From: Acidobacteriota bacterium
Lineage (GTDB): Bacteria; Acidobacteriota; Terriglobia; Acidiferrales; UBA7541
Assembly (NCBI GenBank): GCA_027307115.1
Contig: DAHUXN010000021.1
Span: 1 to 55,716 of the forward strand
Length of the DNA stretch: 55,716 nucleotides
Reading direction: 5' to 3'
How positions within the stretch are numbered: the stretch's first letter is position 1; each line of letters begins with the position of its first letter. Made by a program: the position numbers and the translations under genes. The notes beneath the pieces are model-generated. The model was not told where the DNA came from, made no database searches, and saw nothing but the letters and a program-made list of their open reading frames with translations. Of this stretch, positions 44,701-51,994 are shown one piece after another.

Positions 44701-45025
44701 GCACGTCCTGCGCCGCCGCATCGATGTTTCGCGACAAATCGAATTGCAGCGTGATGGAAGTCGATCCCAGCGAGCTCGTTGAAGTCATCGAATCGAGCCC
44801 CGCGATCGTCGTGAATTGTTTTTCGAGCGGCGTCGCCACCGCCGAAGCCATCGTCTCCGGACTGGCGCCCGCCAGATTCGCCGAAACCGTAAGCGTGGGG
44901 AAATCAACGTTTGGCAAATCGCTGACCGCGAGATTCTGGTACGCAATCACGCCAAACAGCAGAATCGCCAGCATCGTCAAGCTGGTCATCACCGGACGTT
45001 TAATGAAATTTTCGGCGATTTGCAT
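41780..45025 (-). CDS. RND-family multidrug efflux permease (HAE1/AcrB type)
   Basis: Predicted 1081-residue inner-membrane proton/drug antiporter with the two repeated halves of RND permeases. The proton-relay motif LSVGFVVDDAIVMLENIVRH lies in the fourth helix, and the second half has GFVGIIMLIGIVKKNAIMMVDFALE. The large periplasmic loops (for example LDSMTSTSSLGSTSITLQF and QSLKGLGMLLVMAILVIYIVLG) match the MdtC/MexF group. It starts 18 bases after the adaptor gene, so the pair forms an operon. No outer-membrane TolC-type gene is adjacent. Confidence 0.95.
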   Translation of the reverse strand: MQIAENFIKRPVMTSLTMLAILLFGVIAYQNLAVSDLPNVDFPTLTVSANLAGASPETMASAVATPLEKQFTTIAGLDSMTSTSSLGSTSITLQFDLSRNIDAAAQDVQTAITAAANQLPPNMPTPPTFRKVNPADSPIFFLAVTSPTLPLSEVDEYAETLLGQQISMISGVAQVSVFGSMKYAVRIQLDPKELASRQIGIDEVAAAIQNANVNLPTGTLYGAHKAFTVQANGQMTDAAMYRQMIVAYRNGSPVRLDELGKVYDSVQNTKLANWINTKPGIILAIQRQPGTNTIEIVNAIRKVLPSFRAIMPPAMEMSIEHDRSISIKESVNDVKFSLLLAVILVVLVIFLFLRNASATIIPSMALPMSIIGTFAVMYLLDYTVDNLSLLALTLSVGFVVDDAIVMLENIVRHMEHGEGVLEASLSGSREIGFTIVSMTCSLAAVFLPVFFMGGILGRLLHEFAVVIISAILVSGLVSLTLTPMLCSRFLKPHIGEKHGRMYNALERMFTGMLRSYEVSLRWSMRHRVTVMVIGVLLLAGTAWEFWVIPKGFLPDEDQSEVIGFAEANQGISFDAMAAHQEVLNKIVWADPNTMQFFSSISQGGQGLNIGRFYDHLKDPSDRPLTTSATYNDWDARVGHVAVIGSLLHAVRPLFEHHMTIPDVMAEMQPKLNTIPGLRVFLQNPPPIRIGGQQTKSQYQYTLVSPQTDQLYKYAQILSDKMKQLPGLQNVTTDLQIKSPQVNVKIDRDKAQVVGVSPQQIENALFTAYGQRQISTIYAPNNEYWVIMELEPQYQLDPQMLSYLYVRSSNGRLVPLNSVASLTTSLGPLTVNHMGQLPSVTISFDLLPGVSLGQGVDEIQKLAAQTLPLTINTSFQGTAQAFQQSLKGLGMLLVMAILVIYIVLGVLYESFIHPLTILSGLPAAAFGALLTLLAFGMQLDLFGFVGIIMLIGIVKKNAIMMVDFALELERSGNHTAAEAAMQGCLIRFRPIMMTTMAAIMGTLPIAIGFGAGANSRRPLGVSVVGGLIFAQVVTLYLTPVFYTYMDSLQRWLGKGPGKSFVEQGVRLDQPLLAPHAKRTAEN

Positions 45026-45043
45026 TCCAGATCTCGCGCTTCC

Positions 45044-46147
45044 TTAAAGACTCGTCTTGATTTCCACTTTCACGCCCGGCACCAGTCGTACCTGCCCGTC
45101 TGTCACCACGGTTTCTCCGGCCTTCACTCCGTCTGTGATTACGGATTCCCCGCCAACCGTGCGCGCCACTTTCACCGCGCGCGAATCCACCGTCATGTCC
45201 GGTTTGATCACAAATATGTAATCGCCTTGCTGCCCCGTCTGCACTGCCTGCGACGGCACCACCACCGCTTTCTCCTGTTCGGACAACCGCAAGATCACGG
45301 TCACAAACTCTCCGGGCCACAATCGCGAATCCGCATTGGGGAATGTTCCCTTTAGCACAATTGTTCCTGTCGTCGCGTCCACGGTGTTGTTCACAAAGGT
45401 TAGGTAACCAGACTCCTGTTTCGTATTGTCCGACGTGGTCGCCTCGATTGGCAGCTTGCCACGTTTCATGTAACCCTTGATCTCATCCAGGTATTGTTGC
45501 GGCACGGAAAAGTCCACGTACAGCGGCGAAATTTGATTGATGACTGCAAGGATGGGAACGTCGTTCGCTTTTACCACAGCTCCCGGATAAACGAGTTGGC
45601 TCCCTACGCGTCCGCTAATCGGCGCATAAATCAAGCAGTAGGCAACTTGCAGCTTCGCCGTCTCGATCGTGGCTTGGTCCGCTTGCATCGCTGCTTCGCT
45701 CGCATCCGCCGTTGCGACAAACTGGTCGTACTGCTCTTTCGGTACGATTCCTGACTGATAAAGTTTTTCGTACCGACCCGCCTGCACTTTCGCCAATTCC
45801 GCGCTGGCTTTATCCTTGTTCAAATTCGCTTGCGCAAGCTGTAGATTCGCCACAAACGGCCGGTTGTCCAGCGTCACCAGCAAATCACCCTTCTTCACGA
45901 ATTGTCCCTGCCTGTAATGCACCTCTTTCACGATTCCAGCGACCTGCGATTCCACTGAAACCGTTGACGATGCTTCTCCCGTGCCGATGGCGTGCAGCTC
46001 GATCGGCATCGCCTTCACCTCCGCCTTCGCTGCCATCACCGGCACAACCGGAGCGTCGGGAGGAGGCGCTGCGTGTTCGGTGCATCCCGCAACCGCGAAA
46101 AACACCAAAGTACAAAAAATAACGCTCCGTCTTGAGAAGTGCTTCAT
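45044..46147 (-). CDS. RND efflux periplasmic adaptor (membrane fusion protein), lipoprotein
   Basis: Predicted 367-residue adaptor. A lipoprotein signal (about 1-21, lipobox AVAGC) is followed by the barrel-sandwich/lipoyl halves (VESQVAGIVKEVHYRQGQFVKKGDLL), an alpha-helical hairpin (about 115-160) and the beta-barrel domain with YAPISGRVGSQLVYPGAVV. It bridges the RND permease encoded next and an outer-membrane channel encoded elsewhere. About 345 bp without a gene separate it from the divergent nuoF-like gene, so both promoters should lie there. Confidence 0.93.
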   Translation of the reverse strand: MKHFSRRSVIFCTLVFFAVAGCTEHAAPPPDAPVVPVMAAKAEVKAMPIELHAIGTGEASSTVSVESQVAGIVKEVHYRQGQFVKKGDLLVTLDNRPFVANLQLAQANLNKDKASAELAKVQAGRYEKLYQSGIVPKEQYDQFVATADASEAAMQADQATIETAKLQVAYCLIYAPISGRVGSQLVYPGAVVKANDVPILAVINQISPLYVDFSVPQQYLDEIKGYMKRGKLPIEATTSDNTKQESGYLTFVNNTVDATTGTIVLKGTFPNADSRLWPGEFVTVILRLSEQEKAVVVPSQAVQTGQQGDYIFVIKPDMTVDSRAVKVARTVGGESVITDGVKAGETVVTDGQVRLVPGVKVEIKTSL

Positions 46148-46492
46148 TTTTCTCCGTGATGTTTTGTATGTAACTAGCGTCCGCCGCGATCAGCTTCAGC
46201 CCTGTTCAATCAAACATCTTCGATCGGCTCCGTCGAACTGCGCAAAGCTCAAGAGAACTAAGGCCGCCGCTCCGCACAACCCAATCAACCGTTTCGTCCC
46301 TTGTATATCTGACGTTGCCTCATGCCCGTACGTTGCAACTTGCCGCCGAACTTTTTCTGCGCTCCCGCTCCCTTGTCGCCGCATGTCTGTGCTACGATTT
46401 GGGGTTGCCGTTGGCGCTTTCATCGCACTCGGATGCGCGCGCCGGCATAAAGCACTTATCCCACGAAAGCCTCCGTAAGAGAGGGAGCACGG
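46148..46492. other. Divergent promoter region between RND adaptor and NuoF-like genes
   Basis: These 345 bases have no supportable gene. A small plus-strand frame (46315-46518) overlaps the nuoF-like start and has no motif. The region should hold two outward promoters; no clear -35/-10 pair, operator or riboswitch was recognised. GAGGGAG at 46481-46487 is the ribosome binding site of the NuoF-like gene. Confidence 0.5.
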
Positions 46493-47851
46493 ATGGAAAA
46501 CAGTCAGGCCTCGCGTAACGGCAAACCTTATCTCTTGCCCGATAAACCGCTGCAATCGCTCGACGACTACATCGCCATCGGCGGCCTCAAAGGGCTCGAA
46601 AGAGCGCGCTCGATGACGGCGGATGCAGTAATCGCTGAGGTAAAAAAATCCGGCTTTCGCGGACGCGGCGGAGCTGGTTTTCCCGTCGGAATCAAATGGG
46701 CTAGCATCGCCAGCGATCCGTGCCCCACAAAATATGTTGCGTGCAACGCCACCGAGGGCGAGCCCGGCACATTTAAGGATCGCATGCTCATGCGCCGCAA
46801 TCCCTATCAGCTTCTCGAAGGCGTCGCCATCGCTGCACACGCCATGGGCGCGCGCAAAGCTTTTATCGCCATGAAACGCACGTTTGACCAAGCCATCGAG
46901 CGCACTGCGTTTGCTCACCGGGAAATGACCGCGCGCAACGCGCTTGGCGATATTCCCATCGAGTTCGTCTACGGCCCCGAGGATTATTTGCTCGGCGAAG
47001 AAAAAGCCATGCTCGAAGTCATCGAAGGCCGCGAAGCCATGCCGCGCGAAATGGATTACCCTCCTTACGTTCTCGGACTTTTCGCCGGCTATCCTTCATG
47101 CATTCCCGGCCAGACAAATCCCACGCTGGTGAACAATTGCGAAACGATGTCGACCATCACGCATATTATTCGCAATGGCGCGGACTGGTTCCAATCCATG
47201 GGAAGCGCAGACACGCGCGGCCACACGATTTTCACGCTCTCGGGCGACGTGCAGCGCGAAGGCCTTTATGAATTGCCGATGGGCACCACGATGCGCGAAC
47301 TCATCGAGAAGTGGGGCGGCGGCTTGCGTCCCGGGCGAAAACTCAAAGCGATTTTCTCGGGCGTCGCCAGCGCGGGCCTTTACCCTGAATCCATCGATAC
47401 GCCGCTCGACTTCGGCTCGATGCGCAACGCCGGCTCGGGTCTCGGCTCCGCGGGCTTCATGGTTTACGACGACTCCAATTGCATGGTGCAGGTCGCGCAC
47501 ATTTTTTCGAAATTTCTGTGGATCGAATCCTGCGGCCAGTGCCGCTCCTGCAAGGACGGCACGTACGAAGCCACGCGCGGGCTGGAAAATCTGATCAACG
47601 GCACGGGCAACGAAATCGATATCGAAGCTATTCTCCAAGCCTCCATCAACGCGCCGCGCGGCAATCGCTGCTTTTTGCCCACGGAACATTCGCTAATCAT
47701 TCCGAGCATCGTGCGCCGATTCGGGCAGGAATTCGCCGAGCATTACAACCGGGGGTGCCGAAATTGCCGCGTCCCGATCCTTCCCAAAATGCACGACTAC
47801 GACGAAGCAAAACACGAATTCCACTACACCCACGGCCGCCTGACTCCGTAG
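46493..47851 (+). CDS. NuoF-like NADH-binding flavoprotein, stand-alone
   Basis: Predicted 452-residue NuoF/51-kDa family protein. FMN/NAD-binding glycine loops are at GRGGAGFPVG (about 57-66) and ATEGEPGTFKDR. The 4Fe-4S N3 ligands are ESCGQCRSC (about 345-351) and a fourth Cys in GNRCFLP (about 392). The ATG at 46493 follows GGGAG closely. No nuoE, nuoG or hydrogenase gene lies in the window, so this is either a lone complex I-type subunit or the diaphorase part of a formate dehydrogenase or hydrogenase encoded elsewhere. Confidence 0.88.
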   Translation: MENSQASRNGKPYLLPDKPLQSLDDYIAIGGLKGLERARSMTADAVIAEVKKSGFRGRGGAGFPVGIKWASIASDPCPTKYVACNATEGEPGTFKDRMLMRRNPYQLLEGVAIAAHAMGARKAFIAMKRTFDQAIERTAFAHREMTARNALGDIPIEFVYGPEDYLLGEEKAMLEVIEGREAMPREMDYPPYVLGLFAGYPSCIPGQTNPTLVNNCETMSTITHIIRNGADWFQSMGSADTRGHTIFTLSGDVQREGLYELPMGTTMRELIEKWGGGLRPGRKLKAIFSGVASAGLYPESIDTPLDFGSMRNAGSGLGSAGFMVYDDSNCMVQVAHIFSKFLWIESCGQCRSCKDGTYEATRGLENLINGTGNEIDIEAILQASINAPRGNRCFLPTEHSLIIPSIVRRFGQEFAEHYNRGCRNCRVPILPKMHDYDEAKHEFHYTHGRLTP

Positions 47852-47883
47852 CCTGTCTTTTCGTCTCGTTGTCATCCCGCCTG

Positions 47884-47920
47884 CCCTGCCTGCCCTGCGT
47901 GTGTTTCGCGAAGGGAGCCG
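47884..47920 (+). repeat. Dispersed repeat CCCTGCCTGCCCTG..., copy 1
   Basis: This 37-base segment just after the NuoF-like gene recurs in reverse orientation at 49742-49777 with about four differences. The shared core is CCCTGCCTGCCCTG followed by GTGTTT and GCGAAGGGA. It is intergenic and not part of a gene. Confidence 0.6.
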
Positions 47921-47970
47921 CCATGCGGCGAGGGATCTGCTTTGCTCTGCGCCGACACAATTAAGCGTTG

Positions 47971-48741
47971 TCACCGCGGCCTCTCGTTTAGATCGCGGTC
48001 CAACGCAAACTTTAGAATTGCCAACGCCGCGATCACCGCCGTCTCCGTGCGCAGAATTTCGCGGCCAAGAGACGCTTCACGAAACTGATTTTTCGCCGCC
48101 GCCGAAAATTCGTCGTCCGTCCAGCCGCCCTCCGGGCCAATTGCGAGACAAACTTCGTTCGCGGAAACGCCTTGCAAGATTTCGCGCAACGGCTTCGCGT
48201 CGGCGCGCTCGGACAAAATAATTTTCACGGTTTCATTTGCGGCGGCGAATGCATCTTCCGTCTTCGCAATTTCAGCGAGCACTGGCGGCCGCAATCGCCG
48301 CGACTGTTGCGCCGACTCCAGCAAAATTTTCCGCCACCGTTCGGCTCGCTTCTTTGACGCCAAAACGAGCGCCTTCTCGCTGCGCGCTGCCGCCAGCGGG
48401 ACAATTTCCGCGACGCCCAGTTCGGTCGCTTTTTCGAGACTCCATTCCATGCGCTCGAATTTCACGATGGAAAGCAGCAATTTGATTCGCAGCACCGATT
48501 CGCGCGCGGGAATCTGCTCGATCAGCGCGAATTCAATCGCGCCGTCCTTTCCCCGCCCCGATGCACTCGTGGCGCGTGAATTTTTCTCGACGCGCCCGAG
48601 CCACACTTGCTCGCCGTCGCTCAGCTCGTAAACCTGCCCCGGCTCCGCGCGCAGCACGCGTCCCAGATGCTCGGCCGCCTCGCCGCGAAGTTCCGCGCGG
48701 CCGCCCGCGAATTTGTCAACGAAGAATCGGCGCCGCATCAT
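47971..48741 (-). CDS. rsmE: 16S rRNA m3U1498 methyltransferase RsmE
   Basis: SPOUT-type methyltransferase of 256 residues. An N-terminal PUA-like domain (about 1-75) is followed by the SPOUT core with its deep trefoil knot motifs: KFERMEWSLEKATELGV, AIGPEGGWTDDEF and LGREILRTETAVIAAL. It methylates U1498 of 16S rRNA. The start MMRRRFFV at 48741 fits the family N-terminus. The gene stands alone and is followed upstream by a repeat-rich spacer. Confidence 0.95.
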   Translation of the reverse strand: MMRRRFFVDKFAGGRAELRGEAAEHLGRVLRAEPGQVYELSDGEQVWLGRVEKNSRATSASGRGKDGAIEFALIEQIPARESVLRIKLLLSIVKFERMEWSLEKATELGVAEIVPLAAARSEKALVLASKKRAERWRKILLESAQQSRRLRPPVLAEIAKTEDAFAAANETVKIILSERADAKPLREILQGVSANEVCLAIGPEGGWTDDEFSAAAKNQFREASLGREILRTETAVIAALAILKFALDRDLNERPR

Positions 48742-48783
48742 TCACTCCGTTGAAATGCCGAAACTCGAAGATCGAAAGTCGAA

Positions 48784-48860
48784 AACCGAATGGCAAAGAT
48801 CGAGTCCAGTCCACGAGGCCGAAACCCTTCGCGCGGATGAATCGCGCGATAGGAAGAATC
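48784..48860 (+). repeat. Direct repeat, copy 1
   Basis: A 77-base unit containing GAGTCCAGTCCACGAGGCC and GCGCGATAGGAAGAA. It recurs at 48981-49082, where an extra segment of about 23 bases interrupts it. The identity is high at both ends, so this is a true duplication and not chance. Confidence 0.7.
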
Positions 48861-48878
48861 GCATCTGTCTTGTCCTTC

Positions 48879-48898
48879 GGCACGGCTGAAGCCGTGCC
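48879..48898. repeat. Palindromic hairpin GGCACGGC-TGAA-GCCGTGCC
   Basis: Eight-pair stem closed by the tetraloop TGAA, identical in style to the hairpin at 52550-52567 (same TGAA loop). Confidence 0.7.
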
Positions 48899-48980
48899 CT
48901 GACAAGACCGAAAAAGTGAGACCGAAGGCTGCGAAACGGAGGAAGCAGCGGCGAGCGAGAGATCGAAAAGCGAAACTCGA

Positions 48981-49082
48981 AAAACGAATGGCAAAAATTG
49001 CGTCCAGTCCACGAGGCCGAAACCGTTCGCGCCCTTCCTGCGTCTGGGTAAACGGATGAAGCGCGCGATAGGAAGAAGAATC
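48981..49082 (+). repeat. Direct repeat, copy 2 (with internal insertion)
   Basis: Second copy of the 48784-48860 unit; it ends in the same GCGCGATAGGAAGAA segment and has about 23 extra bases after the GAGGCCGAAACC portion. Confidence 0.7.
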
Positions 49083-49096
49083 AGCGACGCTCTTTT

Positions 49097-49116
49097 GTCG
49101 GGGCTTAAGCCCCGAC
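49097..49116. repeat. Perfect 20-base palindrome GTCGGGGCTTAAGCCCCGAC
   Basis: A perfect palindrome with a TTAA centre. No U-run follows, so it is not a standard terminator. It belongs to the same visual family as the other GC-rich palindromes in the window. Confidence 0.75.
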
Positions 49117-49165
49117 CCCCTAAGGCATCGGTCCTCGTTCGCGCAAGAGAAGCGCGCTCTTCGCG

Positions 49166-49203
49166 GTGCCCTATGCTCGATTTGTGAGCGTGGGGCTTTT
49201 CTT
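49166..49203 (+). repeat. Inverted repeat, left arm
   Basis: About 37 bases including TTTGTGAGCGTGGGGCTTTT. The reverse complement recurs at 49437-49472 with about three differences. The arms bracket about 230 bases with no gene, as in a small non-autonomous (MITE-like) unit, although no target-site duplication was confirmed. Confidence 0.6.
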
Positions 49204-49436
49204 TTTTGGAGTGCGGCGGCGCGACGCCGCTTTCGCCGTCGCGCGAAAATGCGCCCAAAATTCGCATTCTGCAAATGAAACTCATTACCGATCAAGAAAA
49301 TCGAAGTAGCACATTGTAAAGCAGTTGCGCTTTCGGGACTGTGCGCGTCATTTGGGATTAAGCGCTCGCGTTTTTTGGGAGTTTTTGGGCGCTTTTGGGT
49401 GCCTTTGGCTTGTTGCGAAGGTCGCCACGGTTCAGA

Positions 49437-49472
49437 GAAAAGCCCCACGCTCACAAAACGAGCATGGGGCAC
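49437..49472 (-). repeat. Inverted repeat, right arm
   Basis: Reverse-complement partner of 49166-49203. Its end (ACGAGCATGGGGCACCCGGAAGG, 49458-49480) also resembles the patch AAAACGAGCGTGGCACCCCG at 51943-51962. Confidence 0.6.
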
Positions 49473-49741
49473 CCGGAAGGTCCGCGGCTTCGAGCCTAGG
49501 TCACCCGCCCAAGTGTCCGGTAATTTTAGAAACGCGAAAAATTGGCGATTAGAAACGGGGGCGAACTTTTGTTTTGTGTAACTTAACTCGATGTCTAATT
49601 CCGGATTGTCGATTAGAAATGAGGAACGATTGGGGGCCATTTTTCGCGGAGGGTGCTTTCCGGGCCGGTTTGGATTGGGGACTGGGGCCTTCACCCGCGC
49701 GCCATGCGCCTGCGCTCCGCGCACTTGCGTATCCTTCGCTG

Positions 49742-49777
49742 CGGTCCCTTCGCAAAACACGCTCAGGGCAGGCAGGG
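49742..49777 (-). repeat. Dispersed repeat CCCTGCCTGCCCTG..., copy 2
   Basis: Reverse-strand copy of the 47884-47920 repeat, with about four differences over 36 bases. Confidence 0.6.
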
Positions 49778-50069
49778 TAAGCGGGAGAGGACGCGGCACT
49801 GTAAGGATGAACGAGTTTGGCGAGGAGATTGGTGGCGGTTCAAGCCTGTTGCTTGGTTTGTTGTACGCCGCCGCCGCTCGCATGGTCGTATTCGCGCTCT
49901 AACGACGTTAGCACGATGCGCGACGCAGCGATAGACCGGGCGGCTGTGGTGTTTTTGGCGCTGGGCTCTCACCACAGCGGGCACGCGGCAGGCAGGCTAG
50001 CCAAAATCAGGTAATTTTGCCACGGACGGCGATTGCTTGGAGCTGTCACGTCGACGCTTCGAAGAATGC

Positions 50070-51188
50070 CTACTCTTTTGGATCTTCCGCCATTATCTTA
50101 TCGAAGAGTTGCTTTGTCGACATCCGGCTATCGTCCTGAAGTTTTCGCGTTACTCGGTTGCTGATTTCGAGTGCGCCAGCTCGTCCACCTAGACCTTTGA
50201 AATCGCCTTTCTTTCCCCAATCCCAATCTTTCCCCGAACGCAAGATAGCGAGCATCTGGGAAGCTCTGAATTCAGCCTGAAGCAGCGCCCGATCAATTAC
50301 CTGGGCGCCGATGAAGCATATTGCCCATAGACCAGAACCACGCAGCATGATGTATTCTCTCGGTGAACTCCACGCCTTCGGCTGCCATTTCTTGACAGCA
50401 TCAAGGTAGTTTCTGATGACTCGATATTGAGCCTCTGCATCTTCTAGGCGGGGTAGTTGTGTTGACCGAGAAAGCATATACTCGATGCCCGTTTTAAGAC
50501 CGCGGAGCGGAACATCTGTACCCACCGGTTTCTTTCCGCCCTCAAACACTCGTCCGTGAAGCGGACTTGTCGAATCACGGCTCAGCCGTTGGGCGATGTA
50601 GAGTTCCGGGTTTCGGTGCTTCAATTCTTCTTCTGGCGTTAGCCGAACCTCGATTCCATCGAGGTGGCTCGTGTTCATACGTTTTTGGTTGTCGTTGATA
50701 TCCCTAAAAAGCTGAATTTCTTCCTCTCGAGTGAGATCGTAAGCCAAGCAGAACGAAATCAGTTTCTCAATTCGCGAGTAGCCACTTTGCTTTCCGTCGC
50801 CGTAATGCAATCGGTGATTGCCATCGATTCGTGATATCGCTATCGATCCGCCCGACCTGGCGCCCGGCACATCGATCTCAAGAATTCCAAGATCGGGCAC
50901 CTCCTGAGACGCTGGATAGAATGTGACCACATCCTTTTTGCGAGCACAAAGAAAGACCTCCGGCCAGAAACCCAGATCTCTGTTTTTTACGTACTCATAC
51001 GCATCACGGGCGTGCGCCGGGCTGAGGTCTCGCTGCGTCCCTTTTGGATTCGTCTGCTGATCGTAGATGTCAGCTTTGGAGATATCACCGAGGTCGGCCA
51101 AATTAGCGAAGCCTCGATAGACGTTAACACCCAGCACTCTCGCCCTCACAACTGGTAGTCTCAGCTTTGTCACTTTGCCCTTTGTCAT
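50070..51188 (-). CDS. DGQHR-domain (DndB-like) protein
   Basis: Predicted 372-residue protein. The DGQHR signature reads RIDGNHRLHYG (about 120-130), followed by FRDINDNQKRMNTSHLD (about 168-184), the same layout as in DndB and other DGQHR-family proteins. The remaining part is helical with WAICFIGAQVIDRALLQ. DndB regulates DNA phosphorothioation, and other DGQHR proteins occur in defence loci, but no dnd gene is present here. The ATG at 51188 has GGGGA four bases upstream and lies 10 bases after the MltR-like gene stop, so the pair forms an operon. By eye, both genes are less GC-rich than their neighbours. Confidence 0.75.
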   Translation of the reverse strand: MTKGKVTKLRLPVVRARVLGVNVYRGFANLADLGDISKADIYDQQTNPKGTQRDLSPAHARDAYEYVKNRDLGFWPEVFLCARKKDVVTFYPASQEVPDLGILEIDVPGARSGGSIAISRIDGNHRLHYGDGKQSGYSRIEKLISFCLAYDLTREEEIQLFRDINDNQKRMNTSHLDGIEVRLTPEEELKHRNPELYIAQRLSRDSTSPLHGRVFEGGKKPVGTDVPLRGLKTGIEYMLSRSTQLPRLEDAEAQYRVIRNYLDAVKKWQPKAWSSPREYIMLRGSGLWAICFIGAQVIDRALLQAEFRASQMLAILRSGKDWDWGKKGDFKGLGGRAGALEISNRVTRKLQDDSRMSTKQLFDKIMAEDPKE

Positions 51189-51198
51189 GTGATCCCCG

Positions 51199-51750
51199 TT
51201 ATTTCCCCGCAATGCTCATCGTGTTCTTGTTACCGTTTGTTCGCTCTACTTTTACCCGAATACCTTCGAGCAGGACACAGAGTGTAAGCACCAAGCATTG
51301 ATGCTCTTCGGCCATCCCGAGAGTCGCGCTATCGAAATATCTCCTCTTCGTTAGCCCGTAAGAAGTCCGCCCGGCAATTTTGACTTTGAGCTCTGAAAGG
51401 TGCTCACGAGCCGGAGACGCCGCAGCATCGAACGAAACCGAATGCGCGCTTAAATTGCGCAGGGACCTGAGTCGTTCAAGCGCAAGGTAAAGCGTTTCAT
51501 CAATCAAACCCAATCGCCGGCACATCTTGATGCGAGCGCTGAACGTCGACAAAGGCGCATCCCCACCTAGTAGTTCATCTTGTTCTTTGGGTTTTGCAAT
51601 TTGTGGCAAAAGGTAGGCGCGAAGTATCTCGAGTAGGAGATCATCGACCTTTGCCGCTGCGACAATAACCAAAGGTCTTGAACTGCGCTCCGCCATTAAA
51701 TCCTCGGCGAAGGAGTCGAACAACTCATGAGCCATAAGCCTGTGCACCAT
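51199..51750 (-). CDS. MltR/DUF4145-like protein
   Basis: Predicted 183-residue helical protein. The central segment, STFSARIKMCRRLGLIDE followed by ALERLRSLRNLSAHS, matches the pattern of mannitol-repressor MltR and DUF4145-type proteins. Such domains are increasingly found next to DNA-modification and defence genes, while no mannitol gene is present here. The start at 51750 has no clear ribosome binding site; an ATG five codons later is an alternative. A GTCCGTT/AACGGAC inverted repeat 62-79 bases upstream may be its operator. Confidence 0.6.
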   Translation of the reverse strand: MVHRLMAHELFDSFAEDLMAERSSRPLVIVAAAKVDDLLLEILRAYLLPQIAKPKEQDELLGGDAPLSTFSARIKMCRRLGLIDETLYLALERLRSLRNLSAHSVSFDAAASPAREHLSELKVKIAGRTSYGLTKRRYFDSATLGMAEEHQCLVLTLCVLLEGIRVKVERTNGNKNTMSIAGK

Positions 51751-51811
51751 TTAATTACAAGAGACTTGCACCCGATTTTCCCAAGCACCGCCGATAAAAA
51801 CAACTCTTTTT

Positions 51812-51829
51812 GTCCGTTCAAAAACGGAC
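51812..51829. promoter_or_regulatory. Inverted repeat GTCCGTT-CAAA-AACGGAC upstream of MltR-like gene
   Basis: Seven-base arms separated by four bases, 62-79 bases upstream of the MltR-like start. The T-run lies on the wrong side for a terminator of either flanking gene, so an operator for the two-gene unit is more likely. This is unproven. Confidence 0.4.
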
Positions 51830-51887
51830 CACATGCAGCGCGTATTTTCGGGCAAATTGAGGCGGGTGCATGGCCGTCGCAGCGAAC

Positions 51888-51965
51888 GAAGCAGGCTCCC
51901 CGGCTACTGCGCAGATTGCTTTGTAATCAGTCGCTCAGAAAACGAGCGTGGCACCCCGAAAGGCC
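51888..51965 (+). repeat. Degenerate dispersed intergenic repeat
   Basis: The segment AAGCAGGCTCCCCGGCTACT (about 51889) followed by CAGATTGCTTTGT and CGCTCAGAAAACGAGCGTGG looks like a decayed member of a dispersed repeat class common in bacterial intergenic regions (a GATTGCTTCGTCGCTC...CGAG type). Part of it resembles the right arm at 49456-49480. No gene is present. Confidence 0.45.
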
Positions 51966-51994
51966 AAACTGCAAAGCTTGGGCCGGCGAGCCGA

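Larger units (their letters stand above)
48742..50069. other. Repeat-rich intergenic region without a recognisable gene
   Basis: These 1328 bases contain many short open frames on both strands but none with a convincing ribosome binding site or protein motif. Several of them only read through the repeats. Repeats seen: a direct duplication (48784-48860 and 48981-49082), palindromes at 48879 and 49097, a 37-base inverted repeat (49166-49203 and 49437-49472), and an inverted copy of the 47884 repeat (49742-49777). It looks like a decayed repeat cluster beside the MltR-like/DGQHR unit. Confidence 0.6.

Noticed and set aside
46315-46518. Small protein gene upstream of nuoF
   Set aside because: No ribosome binding site, composition like non-coding sequence, and overlap with the nuoF start.
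48738-49883. 381-codon reverse frame in the repeat-rich spacer
   Set aside because: It reads through palindromes and duplicated repeat units, has no ribosome binding site and shows no recognisable domain.
48742-50069. CRISPR array
   Set aside because: Repeats differ in length, spacing and orientation, and there are no regular spacers or cas genes.
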